The notes: generated by a model from the sequence alone, not told the origin. A stretch of 64,000 nt of DNA from Mycolicibacterium brisbanense (GCF_001570425.1 NZ_BCSX01000024.1:186001-250000); one strand, 5' to 3'; positions 17,239 to 25,777 are shown, numbered from the stretch's first letter. Made by a program: numbers and translations.

Positions 17239-17523
17239 CTACTTGTGCGACCCGTTGCCGAACAGGTAGACGCCGGTGCGGTGGCCGATGAAGTTGTTGG
17301 CGATGAACAGCACGCCGGTGATGACGACGACCACCACCAGCGCGAAGATCGCCCAGCTGAGGCCGACCATGAGCCGGGCGCGCCCGGAGTTCGACCGGCC
17401 GTCGGCCGTGGCGGTGATGTTGAGCCGCAGGGCGAGGGCGAACAGGGTCGGCACCGCAGCACCCAATACCAGACCGAACAGCAGGATCTTGCCGACGGCC
17501 ACGAGATTGATCCAGTGGTTCAT
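17239..17523 (-). CDS. small two-helix membrane protein of the pitA operon (Rv0544c-like)
   Basis: 94 residues, ATG start (MNHWINLVAVGKILLFGLV). Two hydrophobic helices (about 10-30 and 52-75) enclose a basic cytoplasmic loop, and the tail is GVYLFGNGSHK. It begins nine bases after pitA stops, so it is co-transcribed. The conserved link to pitA suggests an accessory role in phosphate transport, but none is demonstrated. Confidence 0.85.
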   Translation of the reverse strand: MNHWINLVAVGKILLFGLVLGAAVPTLFALALRLNITATADGRSNSGRARLMVGLSWAIFALVVVVVITGVLFIANNFIGHRTGVYLFGNGSHK

Positions 17524-17532
17524 GTGAATTCC

Positions 17533-18684
17533 CTACTTGGCCTCGACCGTGCCGGTCAGGCTGCCTTCCCAGGCGTCGTTGACGTTGTTGTGGTCGATCG
17601 GTGGCTTGCGCGACTTGATCCAGATGGGCACCGCCGACCCGACGAGCACCAGGAAACCGATGAGCGGGCCGAGGAATCCGCCGATCTCGTGCACCAGGTA
17701 GTAGGTCAGCGCACCGACCAGACCTGCGGCAGGCAGCGTGATCAGCCAGGCTGTGGCCATCTTGCCGGCGACGCTCCAGCGCACCTCGGTACGCCTGCCG
17801 ACGCCGCTGCCAAGGATCGATCCGGTGGCGACGTGGGTGGTCGACAGTGAATAGCCGAAATGGCTGGACAGGAGAATCGTTGCGGCCGAGGAGCATTCGG
17901 CTGCCATACCCTGCGGGGCGGCGGTGTCAACCAGACCCTTGCCCAGGGTGCGGATGACGCGCCAACCGCCGGACAGCGTGCCCAGCGCGATGGCGATCGC
18001 GCAGGCGACGACGACCCAGAACGGCGGCATCGACGCGGACTCGTCGACCGCGCCATACGAGATGAGGGCAAGGAAGATGATGCCCATCGTCTTCTGCGCG
18101 TCGTTGGTGCCATGCGCGAGAGAGATCAGCGACGCCGACCCAATCTGGCCATAGCGGAACCCTGCGGTGGTGCGGTCCTCGGGCAGGCCGCGGATCAGCC
18201 GGTAAACCATCCAGCTGGCGATCGCGGCCACGATGCCCGCGATGAGCGGGGACAGCACGGCAGGCACGATGACCGTCGATACGAGCCCGTGCCAGATCAC
18301 GCCGTGGCCGCCGACCGCGGCGATCATGGCGCCGACGATGCCGCCGATCAGGGCGTGCGACGAACTCGACGGGATGCCCAACAGCCAGGTGAACAAATTC
18401 CAGACGATCCCGCCGACCAGGCCGGCGAACACCAGCTCCAGGCTGACGAGGTTGGCGTCTACCAGGCCTTTCGCGATGGTCGCCGCCACCGCGGTGGAAA
18501 GGAACGCACCGACGAGATTGAGTACCGCCGAGAGGGTGACTGCAGTCCGTGGCTTCAGTGCCCCGCTGGCGATCGACGTGGCCATGGCATTGCCGGTGTC
18601 ATGAAATCCGTTGGTGAAATCGAATATCAGGGCCGTGATCACGACGATGCAGAGCAGCAGGAACTGTAAAGACACGGTAAACAA
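17533..18684 (-). CDS. pitA: low-affinity inorganic phosphate transporter PitA
   Basis: 383 residues from a TTG at 18684; GTG 18675 is the alternative. Classical PiT family: the duplicated signature appears as FDFTNGFHDTGNAMATSIASGAL near the N terminus and SLAHGTNDAQKTMGII in the middle, along with GIPSSSSHALIGG and STTHVATGSILG. About 10 membrane segments. Imports phosphate as a metal-phosphate complex driven by the proton gradient. First gene of a three-gene operon with the two small genes downstream. Confidence 0.95.
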   Translation of the reverse strand: MFTVSLQFLLLCIVVITALIFDFTNGFHDTGNAMATSIASGALKPRTAVTLSAVLNLVGAFLSTAVAATIAKGLVDANLVSLELVFAGLVGGIVWNLFTWLLGIPSSSSHALIGGIVGAMIAAVGGHGVIWHGLVSTVIVPAVLSPLIAGIVAAIASWMVYRLIRGLPEDRTTAGFRYGQIGSASLISLAHGTNDAQKTMGIIFLALISYGAVDESASMPPFWVVVACAIAIALGTLSGGWRVIRTLGKGLVDTAAPQGMAAECSSAATILLSSHFGYSLSTTHVATGSILGSGVGRRTEVRWSVAGKMATAWLITLPAAGLVGALTYYLVHEIGGFLGPLIGFLVLVGSAVPIWIKSRKPPIDHNNVNDAWEGSLTGTVEAK

Positions 18685-18771
18685 TTGTGGAACAGCAATG
18701 GTGTGAAAACCTAATTAGCTGTCCGAGGGCTGCGTCACTATCGCGCTCGCGGCGTCCCGGCAGGCTTGTCG

Positions 18772-18996
18772 CTAGGACTTGCGACCAGCCACCAGGTAGA
18801 CGACGGGAACCACGCCCGAGGTGCTGAGCAGGCCGAGCGCACCGCCCCATGCCCACTTCGGGCCGTTGACGTGGACTGCCTCACGACTTGCCAGGTCACG
18901 CAGGGCCCAGGCCCGCAGGCCGGCGTCCACCGCGGCAACCCCGATGATGGCTACTCGGGCGGTCTTGGACAGGTCGTTCCAGCGCTTCTTGGTCAC
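18772..18996 (-). CDS. small membrane protein, PLD-nuclease-N-terminal-like
   Basis: 74 residues from GTG 18996 (TKKRWNDLSKTARVAIIG); AAAGGA lies 8 bases upstream, whereas the in-frame ATG at 19005 sits directly against that Shine-Dalgarno. Two hydrophobic helices (about 13-30 and 45-68) separated by LRDLASREAVHVNGPKWAWG. The helix-WAWGGA-helix pattern resembles short membrane proteins annotated as phospholipase-D N-terminal segments, with no catalytic domain. Function unknown. It ends about 87 bases from pitA. Confidence 0.78.
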   Translation of the reverse strand: MTKKRWNDLSKTARVAIIGVAAVDAGLRAWALRDLASREAVHVNGPKWAWGGALGLLSTSGVVPVVYLVAGRKS

Positions 18997-19100
18997 TGCA
19001 GGCATCCTTTCGGCGGTACGGGTGATCACCTCCACCGTACGACTAGACCGAGACCGCTTGGCGCTCATCACTATTGGCTCTGGTGCTGCGCACCTCACCA

Positions 19101-20000
19101 TCACATCGCTGCTGCCCGCGCCGTGATCCGGTAGGCGCTCGCGAGGATGAGGCCGCACCCGAGTGTCTGCCATGCCGAAGGCACCTGCCCGAGGCAGATG
19201 GCCCCCAGCAGCAGCGCGCCGACCGGTGTCAACAGCAATACAGCAGAACTGACTTCGGCCCGCAGCAGGGGAGTGCTCAGCGCGACGAGAAGCCAGCCCA
19301 GTACCTGGCCGCACATCGCGGTGAGTGCAAGCCAGCCCGCCGGCCCCCAGCCCGGTACCAGGGTGACGCCACCCCACAGGGCACCACCGGCCAGTGCGGC
19401 GCACGCTGCGGATCCGATGATCGTCACGTACGACTGGACCGGCGGTTGGCCCGGCCCACCGCGGCGGAGCAGGAACAGGAACGCCGAGTAGCACAGCGCG
19501 GCCAGCGCGGAATGGATCGTACCGGCGACGGGCGCCGTGCCCGCGACGCCGGATTCGAAGACGCCTCCGGTGAGTACCGTGCCCAGCAGGACGACCGGCA
19601 GCACCGCGACGAACCGAGCGCTCAGTGGCTCGCGATCGATCAACCGGGCCAGCAACGGCACTATCACCACCTGGATGTTGACCAGCACAGCCGACAACCC
19701 CACGCCCACCTCGTAGATCGCCTGGGTCCAGAACAGCGCGTCTGCCGCGAACAGCACCCCCGCGGCGGCCGCCCAGCCATGTTGGCGAGCGGTAGGTGTT
19801 CCGCGGTGGCGTCGTTCGGCGACCGCGAGCGGTATCAGCAGCGGGAGGGCGAACGCGCATCGGAAGAACGACGCAGTGCCCGGCGAGGTGGCCGACAGTG
19901 CCACGAACAAGCCCGACGTCGATATTCCGAACGCACCCACGGCCGCGACCGGCACGGGCCGCTGCGCGATCGCGTTCAGTCCTCGGACGACGTTGAGCAT
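19101..20000 (-). CDS. EamA/DMT-family drug/metabolite transporter
   Basis: 299 residues from the ATG at 20000 (MLNVVRGLNAIAQRPVPVAA); the frame continues upstream into the Y-RNA region but has no family similarity there. Ten predicted membrane segments arranged as two five-helix EamA repeats (FFRCAFALPLLIPLAVAERR in the first, SAVLLLTPVGALLLGAICLGQ in the second). Probably exports an amino acid or other small metabolite (RhaT/YdcZ-like); substrate not predictable. Confidence 0.88.
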   Translation of the reverse strand: MLNVVRGLNAIAQRPVPVAAVGAFGISTSGLFVALSATSPGTASFFRCAFALPLLIPLAVAERRHRGTPTARQHGWAAAAGVLFAADALFWTQAIYEVGVGLSAVLVNIQVVIVPLLARLIDREPLSARFVAVLPVVLLGTVLTGGVFESGVAGTAPVAGTIHSALAALCYSAFLFLLRRGGPGQPPVQSYVTIIGSAACAALAGGALWGGVTLVPGWGPAGWLALTAMCGQVLGWLLVALSTPLLRAEVSSAVLLLTPVGALLLGAICLGQVPSAWQTLGCGLILASAYRITARAAAM

Positions 20001-20164
20001 CACTGCCTGATGGTAGGAACGGGCAGGCGCCCTGCGCATCGCAATTACGCGGGGCAACCCGCCAACCAGCAGAGGTGCGCGGAGTCGGTTGGCGCACAAC
20101 AAAATTGCGTGTGGGCGAATAATCAGTAGCGATCCCATGTTTGCCCGCGTAGCGTTCTGCGGGC

Positions 20165-20295
20165 CGGTGATGTGAGCCGGACGTTGATCGGTTACCACTT
20201 CGGATGGAGATGTCGCGGGTTCGAATCCCGCCCGCCCCAGAGGGCGGTAGCTCAGTCTGGCAGAGCGCTCGATATCGGTTGACCCCTCACACGCC
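20165..20295 (+). ncRNA. Y RNA-like RNA with permuted tRNA-like domain, element 1
   Basis: A T arm (GCGGG-TTCGAAT-CCCGC, 20215-20231) is followed by an acceptor-like hairpin CCGCCC-CAGA-GGGCGG (20232-20247) and then a D arm (GCTC-AGTCTGGCA-GAGC, 20250-20266). So the 3' half of a tRNA precedes its 5' half: a circular permutation closed by a tetraloop. The outer parts pair as GATGTC/GATATC (20209-20214 with 20271-20276) and GGTTACC/GGTTGACC (20190-20196 with 20277-20284), with a 12-base bulge on the 5' strand. This is the expected form of bacterial Y RNAs, which sit beside rsr genes and bind the Rsr ring. Ends are estimates. Confidence 0.75.
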
Positions 20296-20324
20296 CACAT
20301 CCACTGGCGCACAACTTCATTGCC

Positions 20325-20420
20325 GCGGGCCGAAAGTCGGTCGGTTATCTGGCGATTCATGGGTTCGATTCCCTGCGCAGCAGTTTCGGCTGCTGTGAAC
20401 CCGGTCGGCGCCTCACACGC
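20325..20420 (+). ncRNA. second Y RNA-like element, diverged tandem copy
   Basis: It repeats the plan of element 1: GCGGGCCG at the left (20325-20332), TCGGTTATC, a T arm GGG-TTCGATT-CCC (20361-20373), an acceptor-like hairpin CGCAGCAG / CTGCTGTG (20376-20383 with 20390-20397, one G-U pair), and CTCACACGC (20412-20420) as at 20286-20294. GGCACACAAC downstream also matches GGCGCACAAC after element 1. A standard D arm is missing, so it may be a second Y RNA class or a decaying copy. Confidence 0.5.
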
Positions 20421-20464
20421 TCGCGGCTCCATGTCCGGCACACAACACTGAAAGGAGTAGCCCC

Positions 20465-22159
20465 ATGGACATTCTCAGGACGATCAACCTGCGCTGGACG
20501 CGACAGTCACGCGCAGCGAAGGCCGGCCAATTGCTCAATGCCGCTGGCGGCTACACCTTTCCGGTTGACGACTGGGCGCGGGTGCACCGGTTCCTGACTC
20601 TGGGCACCGAGGGCGGCACCTACTACACCGCTAGCGGCGACCTCACACGTGACAACGCAGAGGTGGTGCTGCGGGCAGCCGCGGCCGACCCCGTCGGGTT
20701 GGTGAACCGCATCGTGGCGGTCTCGGAAGCGGGGCGTGCACCCAAGGCGAACCCGGCGCTGTTCGCGCTGGCCATCGCGGTATCTGCTGATGACGTCGAG
20801 GGCCGGCGAGCGGCGCTGGCGGCTCTGCCGCGAGTGGCGCGCACCGGAACTCAGCTGTTTCTGTTCGCCGGGTATGTCGAGCAGTTCCGCGGTTGGGGTC
20901 CGACGCTGCGCCGCGCGGTCGCGCAGTGGTACACCGAGCGGCCTGTCGATCAGCTGGCCTACCAGCTGGTGAAGTACCGCAGGCGCGGCGGGTGGAGCCA
21001 CCGCGATCTGTTGCGGCTGGCCAGCCCGTCGGGCACCGTCGACCCGGCTCGCCGGATGGCGTTCAACTGGGCTGTCGGCAAGGGCCTGGGTGATTACGCC
21101 GAACCCGTTGTGCCGCTGACCGACGAGCAGCTCAAGGCCGGGCAGCGCAACGCTGTTCGCCCCGCCCTGCGGGTCGAGGTCGTACCCGAGGCGCTGGCCA
21201 TCATCGCCGACTTCGAGGACGCGCAGGCCGTGACGACTCCGTCCCGGTGGGTCGAGATCATCGAGCGGGGCAACGGCCTGTCGTGGGAGATGCTGCCCGA
21301 CGCAGCGCTGGCGGAGCCGGCGGTGTGGGAGGCGCTCATCGCCCGCGGGATGCCGCAGACGGCGCTGATGCGTCAGCTGCCGCGGCTGACCCGGTTGGGG
21401 CTGCTGGCCGGCACGGCCGGTGAGACGGTGGCGACGCAGCTCGCCGATCCGGTCCGGCTGGCTCGGGCCCGGGTGCATCCGGTGAATGTCCTTGTGGCAC
21501 AGCGCACCTACGCGTCGGGTCACGGGGACCGCGGCCAGAGCACGTGGACGCCGGTCGGGCGCATCAGCGATGCGCTCGACGCGGCGTTCTACGCGGCCTA
21601 CGGGGCGGTGCAGCCGGCGAACAAGCGGACCCTGCTGGCACTGGACATCTCGGGCTCGATGACCATGCCGGTGTCGGGTCTGCCGGTGACATGCCGGGAG
21701 GCGTCGGTCGCGCTGGCGATGGTCACCGCGGCGACCGAGCCGCAGCACCGGATCATCGGGTTCACCGCGGGCAGCCGCGGATACCCCGACACTGCGGTCA
21801 CCGAGCTGGATATCGGCGCGCGTCGTCGCCTCGACGACGTGTGCCGGTACACCGCAGGGCTGCCGATGGGTGCCACGGACTGTGCACTACCGATGGTCTG
21901 GGCAGCCAAGCACCGGGTGGAGGTGGACACGTTCCACATCTACACCGATAACGAGACCTGGTACGGCAACATCCATCCGCACCAGGCGCTGGAGCAGTAC
22001 CGCCGCCGGATGGGCATCGATGCGCGCCTGGTGGTCGTCGCCATGACGGCCACCCGCAACTCGATCGCCGATCCGAGCGACCCGCGTCAGCTCGACATCT
22101 CCGGGTTCGACTCGGCGGTGCCGACGCTGCTTGCGGACTTCTCCCGTGGCGACGTGTAA
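20465..22159 (+). CDS. rsr: Ro60-family TROVE/VWA RNA-binding protein Rsr
   Basis: 564 residues, close to the 538 of human Ro60. The N-terminal ~370 residues are the HEAT-repeat TROVE ring (VHRFLTLGTEGGTYY, YQLVKYRRRGGWSHRDLLRLA, WTPVGRISDALDAAFY). Residues ~385-555 are a von Willebrand A domain with an intact MIDAS, DISGSM at 394-399 and a later TDNE. Ro60 rings hold misfolded RNAs in the cavity and Y RNA on the outside; bacterial Rsr also works with polynucleotide phosphorylase in RNA decay. ATG with AGGAG upstream, 45 bases after the second Y RNA-like element, consistent with a paired RNA-protein locus. Confidence 0.95.
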   Translation: MDILRTINLRWTRQSRAAKAGQLLNAAGGYTFPVDDWARVHRFLTLGTEGGTYYTASGDLTRDNAEVVLRAAAADPVGLVNRIVAVSEAGRAPKANPALFALAIAVSADDVEGRRAALAALPRVARTGTQLFLFAGYVEQFRGWGPTLRRAVAQWYTERPVDQLAYQLVKYRRRGGWSHRDLLRLASPSGTVDPARRMAFNWAVGKGLGDYAEPVVPLTDEQLKAGQRNAVRPALRVEVVPEALAIIADFEDAQAVTTPSRWVEIIERGNGLSWEMLPDAALAEPAVWEALIARGMPQTALMRQLPRLTRLGLLAGTAGETVATQLADPVRLARARVHPVNVLVAQRTYASGHGDRGQSTWTPVGRISDALDAAFYAAYGAVQPANKRTLLALDISGSMTMPVSGLPVTCREASVALAMVTAATEPQHRIIGFTAGSRGYPDTAVTELDIGARRRLDDVCRYTAGLPMGATDCALPMVWAAKHRVEVDTFHIYTDNETWYGNIHPHQALEQYRRRMGIDARLVVVAMTATRNSIADPSDPRQLDISGFDSAVPTLLADFSRGDV

Positions 22160-22169
22160 CGGAATACGT

Positions 22170-22202
22170 TCGGGGGTGGCGGTTTTCGACCGTCACCCCC
22201 GA
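22170..22202. terminator. bidirectional hairpin between rsr and lipoprotein gene
   Basis: TCGGGGGTGGCGGT and ACCGTCACCCCCGA form a 14-pair stem with one G-U pair around a TTTCG loop. It lies 11 bases after the rsr stop and six before the convergent lipoprotein stop. Confidence 0.8.
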
Positions 22203-22207
22203 CTTGT

Positions 22208-22654
22208 TCAGCGCTTCGGGATATCCACCCCGAGCAGCTTGAGCGCATCTTTGATGCGTTTGTCCGCCCGGTCGATGGCCATGCTGAGCCGCTGCAGGTC
22301 GGCCGGGGTGCTGGTCGGCGTCAAGGCCTCGCACATGGTGGCCACCTCACGGTAGCCGTCGATACCGTCGCGCAACGCGGCGTTGACGTTGGAGTCGGGC
22401 CCGGGCAGGACATCGCGTTCCATGGTGTCGAGGTAGGCGCCGAGACCTCGGCAGCTCGATTGCAAGGCCGGATAGTCATCACCGGACATCGCGTCGCCCA
22501 CCGGTCCCAGTGCGGTGCCCAGCCGCACCACGGCGTCGATGACGGCATTGCGCCATTCGTTGTCGACGGGCCCCATCGTGGGCGTACCTGCCGTCACCGT
22601 CGTGCACCCGGTCAGCAGGGCCAGCGCGGCCAAGACCGCGCACACAAGCCTCAT
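22208..22654 (-). CDS. putative lipoprotein
   Basis: 148 residues. A lipoprotein signal peptide with lipobox LLTGC places the acylated Cys at 17. The mature part is helical and acidic (EWRNAVIDAVVRLGTALGPV, LQSSCRGLGAYLDTMERDV, ADLQRLSMAIDRADKRIKDALKLLG), with two further Cys likely in a disulfide. No family recognised. Convergent to rsr and divergent from the VWA gene, so it may share the regulatory region with the signalling triad. Confidence 0.82.
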   Translation of the reverse strand: MRLVCAVLAALALLTGCTTVTAGTPTMGPVDNEWRNAVIDAVVRLGTALGPVGDAMSGDDYPALQSSCRGLGAYLDTMERDVLPGPDSNVNAALRDGIDGYREVATMCEALTPTSTPADLQRLSMAIDRADKRIKDALKLLGVDIPKR

Positions 22655-22808
22655 ACCAGCTCACTCTAGGGGCCGTGCCGCGAAGGACCACTGCTTCGTC
22701 ATCCGTTCGACGGACGGTCGACTTTTCCTCCCGGGTTCGGTGTGCCCGGCCCGGCATGCGGTGAGAGGATGCGTCGAGCAACCCGTCGAATGGGAGAAAG
22801 GTCCGCCG

Positions 22809-23510
22809 GTGTCCGAGTGGGGATGGGCCGTCGAGCTCAACGACGCTAACCCCGACCCTCGGGTGGCGTGTGTCGTGCTGGCCGATGTCTCGGGCTCGAT
22901 GCAGGGCGAGCCCATCGAGGCACTGGAGCGGGGCTTTGCCGCCTTCACGCAGTACCTGCACAACGAGACGCTGGCCAGCAAGCGCGTCGAGGTCGCGGTG
23001 GTGACGTTCGGGACGGTGGCGACCGTCCTGGTGCCGATGCAGGAAGCGCGGACGTTGCAGCCCGTGCCGTTCACCGCCTCGGGGACGACGAACATGGGCG
23101 CCGGCATCAACCTCGCTCTCGACATCATCGAGGACCGCAAGCACGCCTACAAGGTCGCCGGGCTGCAGTACTACCGCCCGTGGATCCTCGTCCTCACCGA
23201 CGGCAAACCGAACCTCGATGGTTTCGATGCCGCAGTCGCCCGGCTCAACGCCGCCGAATCGGCCAGGGGGGTCACCGTATTCGCGGTAGGAGCGGGACCC
23301 CGCGTCGACTATCAACAGCTGAGCCGTCTTTCGGTGCAGCGCAGCCCCGCCCCGTTGGAGGGGTTGAAGTACGCCGAGTTGTTCGAATGGTTGTCGGCCT
23401 CGTTGAGCAACGTGTCGAATTCCTCGGAGTTCGGCCGCAACGATGACGCGTTGGGAGCCATGAGCGACCGGATTCCGTTGCCGTCGGTCAGTGGGTGGAC
23501 GAGCGCATGA
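22809..23510 (+). CDS. TerY-like von Willebrand A domain protein
   Basis: 233 residues from GTG 22809, fixed by GAGAAAGG seven bases upstream. The whole protein is one VWA domain with intact MIDAS: DVSGSM (26-31), ASGTTNMGAGI and LVLTDGKPN. TerY-type VWA proteins are the first member of a conserved triad with a PP2C phosphatase and a kinase in bacterial stress-response (Ter) loci. Its stop overlaps the phosphatase start (ATGA). Likely binds a partner in a metal-dependent way; the tail after residue ~200 is unstructured. Confidence 0.9.
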   Translation: MSEWGWAVELNDANPDPRVACVVLADVSGSMQGEPIEALERGFAAFTQYLHNETLASKRVEVAVVTFGTVATVLVPMQEARTLQPVPFTASGTTNMGAGINLALDIIEDRKHAYKVAGLQYYRPWILVLTDGKPNLDGFDAAVARLNAAESARGVTVFAVGAGPRVDYQQLSRLSVQRSPAPLEGLKYAELFEWLSASLSNVSNSSEFGRNDDALGAMSDRIPLPSVSGWTSA

Positions 23511-24463
23511 CGGCCGTCCGCTCGAGTGAGCGGATGACCGGTTGTGGGTGGTCGGCCTGCGGTGCCGCGGTGACAGGGTCGATGCACCGGCAGCGTGGCC
23601 TCGGCTGCGACGATGCCTACAGTTACGGTGTCGCAGGGGATTTCGTCGTCGCGGCTGTCGCGGACGGGGCCGGCTCGGTGAGTGGCACGTCGGCATGGGG
23701 CGCGTATGTTGCGTGCCAGAGCGTGCTGGACGATGCGCTGCAGCCTGCCTTCATCGGAAGCTACCGCAAGGCGACCGCCGAGCATGCCGAGAGACTGCTC
23801 CGGTGGTTGTTCGACGGTGCACTGCAACGGGTTCAGCGCCACGCGCACGCCACGGGCCTCGATGTATCCCTGCTGTCCACGACATTGTGTGTGGCGGTGG
23901 CCAATTGGGATGTGGCCGTGTTCGGCCAGGTGGGTGACGGGGTGATCGCCGTGGAGAACGACGAGCAGATCGAGTCGCTGCTGATCGAGCGCAAAGAGGA
24001 GTACGCCAACACCACATCGTTCATCCAGTCCGACCGTGCGCTGGCCGAGTCGTTGCGCACGGCCGTGTGCACCGACGTGACTGCCTTTGCGCTCAGTACC
24101 GACGGAATGAGCTACAAGATCACCGACATCGCCACCGGCGACGCCTACGAACCGTTCTTCCGGGGCTGCTGGCAGCATCTGCGATCGGGCGCAGGCAGCA
24201 CGAGTTTCGCGGCGATGCTGGCGGGCATCGAAGACGACCAGACCGGCGACGACAAGACGATGGTGCTTGCGGCACTGCGGGATACCGGCGACCGTGCCGG
24301 CGGGATCGTCACCGAGTCCAGCCCACCGCCGCAGACAGGCACCCCGAACTCCCTCGACGTCGAGCGACGGACAGACCCGCTTCCGGCGGCTGGGACCGAC
24401 GCCCCGACCGAGCCCCTCTCGACGAAACCGGTGCGGCGACACTGGTGGGGGAGGCGGCGATGA
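23507..24463 (+). CDS. PP2C-family Ser/Thr phosphatase of the TerY-P triad
   Basis: 318 residues from the ATG overlapping the preceding stop (ATGA). The PP2C fold shows its metal-binding aspartates in LGCDDAYSY, VVAAVADGAGS, VFGQVGDGVIAV and TGDDKTMVLA. The last ~60 residues are a Pro/Thr-rich tail ending WWGRRR. Translationally coupled to both neighbours, it should reverse phosphorylation carried out by the kinase encoded next, perhaps on the VWA protein. Confidence 0.92.
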   Translation: MTAVRSSERMTGCGWSACGAAVTGSMHRQRGLGCDDAYSYGVAGDFVVAAVADGAGSVSGTSAWGAYVACQSVLDDALQPAFIGSYRKATAEHAERLLRWLFDGALQRVQRHAHATGLDVSLLSTTLCVAVANWDVAVFGQVGDGVIAVENDEQIESLLIERKEEYANTTSFIQSDRALAESLRTAVCTDVTAFALSTDGMSYKITDIATGDAYEPFFRGCWQHLRSGAGSTSFAAMLAGIEDDQTGDDKTMVLAALRDTGDRAGGIVTESSPPPQTGTPNSLDVERRTDPLPAAGTDAPTEPLSTKPVRRHWWGRRR

Positions 24464-25722
24464 CGAATCCTGCAGGCATCCGGCTGGTGACCGGAGAGCC
24501 CATCACGCTGACACCGGTGCTGGCACGGGCCGGCGAAGGCACCGTGTACGGCGTTGCGCAGCGGCCGGATTGGGCCGCCAAGGTATTCCATCCGGACCTC
24601 AAAGGTTTGCCGACCAAGCTCGACAAGGTCGCGGCCATGGTCCAAGGGCCCCCGCCGGGTGCGGTGCAGCCCAACGGAACTGTCGTGTTGACCTGGCCGT
24701 CACAGGTACTGGTCGACGATCACGGACCGGTCGGATTCGTCATGCCGCGGATCGACGCCGCCACCGCAGTGGAAATCCACACCATGAGCAACCCGACCAA
24801 CCGCGAGGATCCGCTGCCGTCGGCGCCCCAATGGACCCGAAAGGTCTCGTGGGGACATCTGGTGAACACGGCGGCCAACCTGTGTCTGGCAGTGCAGGTG
24901 GTGCACCGCGTCGACGCCGTCATCGGTGACTTTCAGGAACGCAACATCCTCGTCTCCGACACGACCGAGGTCACGTTGGTCGACTGCGATTCGATGCAGT
25001 TCACCGATCCGTCCGGCCGCCGGTTTCTGTGCGGGGTAGGGCGTCCCGAGTTCACCGCGCCCGAATTGGCGGGCGTCGACCTACGCACCTGTCCGCGGGG
25101 CAAGTCGTCGGATCTGTTCGCGCTGGCCTTACACATCCACCAACTGCTGATGGGGGGCAACCATCCGTTCATGCGGGGCAATTGGACCGCCGGCGGCGAG
25201 CAACCGGATGCGCTGAGCCTGGCGCGGTCGGGCAGCTGGGCCGGTGGGCCTGGGTCTGCGCTGCGGACGCACCCGCTGGCCCCGCCGGTCACTTTCCTGC
25301 CCAACGAGATTCAACGGCTGTTTGTCCGGGCCTTCACCGACGGGGCGCAAGACCCGCTCGCCCGGCCCAGCGCCGAGGAATGGCGTGGCGGGCTGCTCAG
25401 GATGCGGGTCGGCGTGTGTCCACGTGGGACACACCAGATTCCGGTCGGCGCCCCGACGTGTCCGTGGTGCGCGATCGACGAGCAACGCCGGACCCGGCAG
25501 CAGGGCAGGCAGTCGTCACGACCCGCGCCGCCTCCGGCCAGACCCGTCGCGCGTAAACCCGCTGTCACGCCGACCGGCGGCCTGAAAGCCACCTGGGCGC
25601 AATTGCCGCAGAGCACCAAGCTCATCCTCGCCGGGTTGGCCACCGTGGTCACCATCGTCGTCGTTCTCACGTCCTTCATCGTGTGGGCGATCCTCAGCGG
25701 CACATCGACTTTCGGGTTGTAG
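24460..25722 (+). CDS. TerY-P-type protein kinase with zinc knuckle and C-terminal membrane anchor
   Basis: 420 residues from an ATG overlapping the phosphatase stop by four bases. An atypical kinase: nucleotide loop ARAGEGTVYGV, Lys41 in WAAKVFHP, catalytic loop GDFQERNIL (156-164) and metal site DCDS (175-178) in place of DFG, which is normal for this kinase group. After the kinase come C-R-G-T-H and C-P-W-C (Cys320, His325, Cys334, Cys337), a probable zinc knuckle. A hydrophobic helix (387-413) anchors it. Completes the VWA-phosphatase-kinase operon. The membrane anchor suggests signalling at the inner membrane. Confidence 0.9.
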   Translation: MTNPAGIRLVTGEPITLTPVLARAGEGTVYGVAQRPDWAAKVFHPDLKGLPTKLDKVAAMVQGPPPGAVQPNGTVVLTWPSQVLVDDHGPVGFVMPRIDAATAVEIHTMSNPTNREDPLPSAPQWTRKVSWGHLVNTAANLCLAVQVVHRVDAVIGDFQERNILVSDTTEVTLVDCDSMQFTDPSGRRFLCGVGRPEFTAPELAGVDLRTCPRGKSSDLFALALHIHQLLMGGNHPFMRGNWTAGGEQPDALSLARSGSWAGGPGSALRTHPLAPPVTFLPNEIQRLFVRAFTDGAQDPLARPSAEEWRGGLLRMRVGVCPRGTHQIPVGAPTCPWCAIDEQRRTRQQGRQSSRPAPPPARPVARKPAVTPTGGLKATWAQLPQSTKLILAGLATVVTIVVVLTSFIVWAILSGTSTFGL

Positions 25723-25748
25723 GTGCGGTGACGAGGTTCGATCTCGTT

Positions 25749-25777
25749 CGTAGCGGACTGAGCAGTCGCCTGCTACG
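25749..25777. terminator. bidirectional hairpin between triad and secretion locus
   Basis: Outer arms CGTAGC / GCTACG (25749-25754, 25772-25777) enclose inner arms GACTG / CAGTC around AG. It separates the convergent kinase and membrane-protein genes and overlaps the stop codon of the latter. Confidence 0.6.

Noticed and set aside
18772..20097. 441-residue minus-strand frame spanning the EamA gene
   Set aside because: Most of it is the wrong frame of the EamA gene; only the final 74 residues are a plausible gene with its own ribosome site at 18996.
20215..20266. A functional tRNA gene at the T-arm/D-arm region
   Set aside because: The T arm precedes the D arm and the acceptor strands are joined by a four-base loop, so no normal tRNA with free ends can form here; a permuted, Y RNA-type structure fits better.
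20001..20441. N-terminal extension of the EamA transporter frame through the Y-RNA region
   Set aside because: No membrane segments or family similarity in this part, and it overlaps well-formed tRNA-like RNA structure on the other strand.
24067..24459. Upstream extension of the kinase frame
   Set aside because: It lies inside the phosphatase gene in another frame; the ATGA overlap at 24460 and the kinase glycine loop fix the start.
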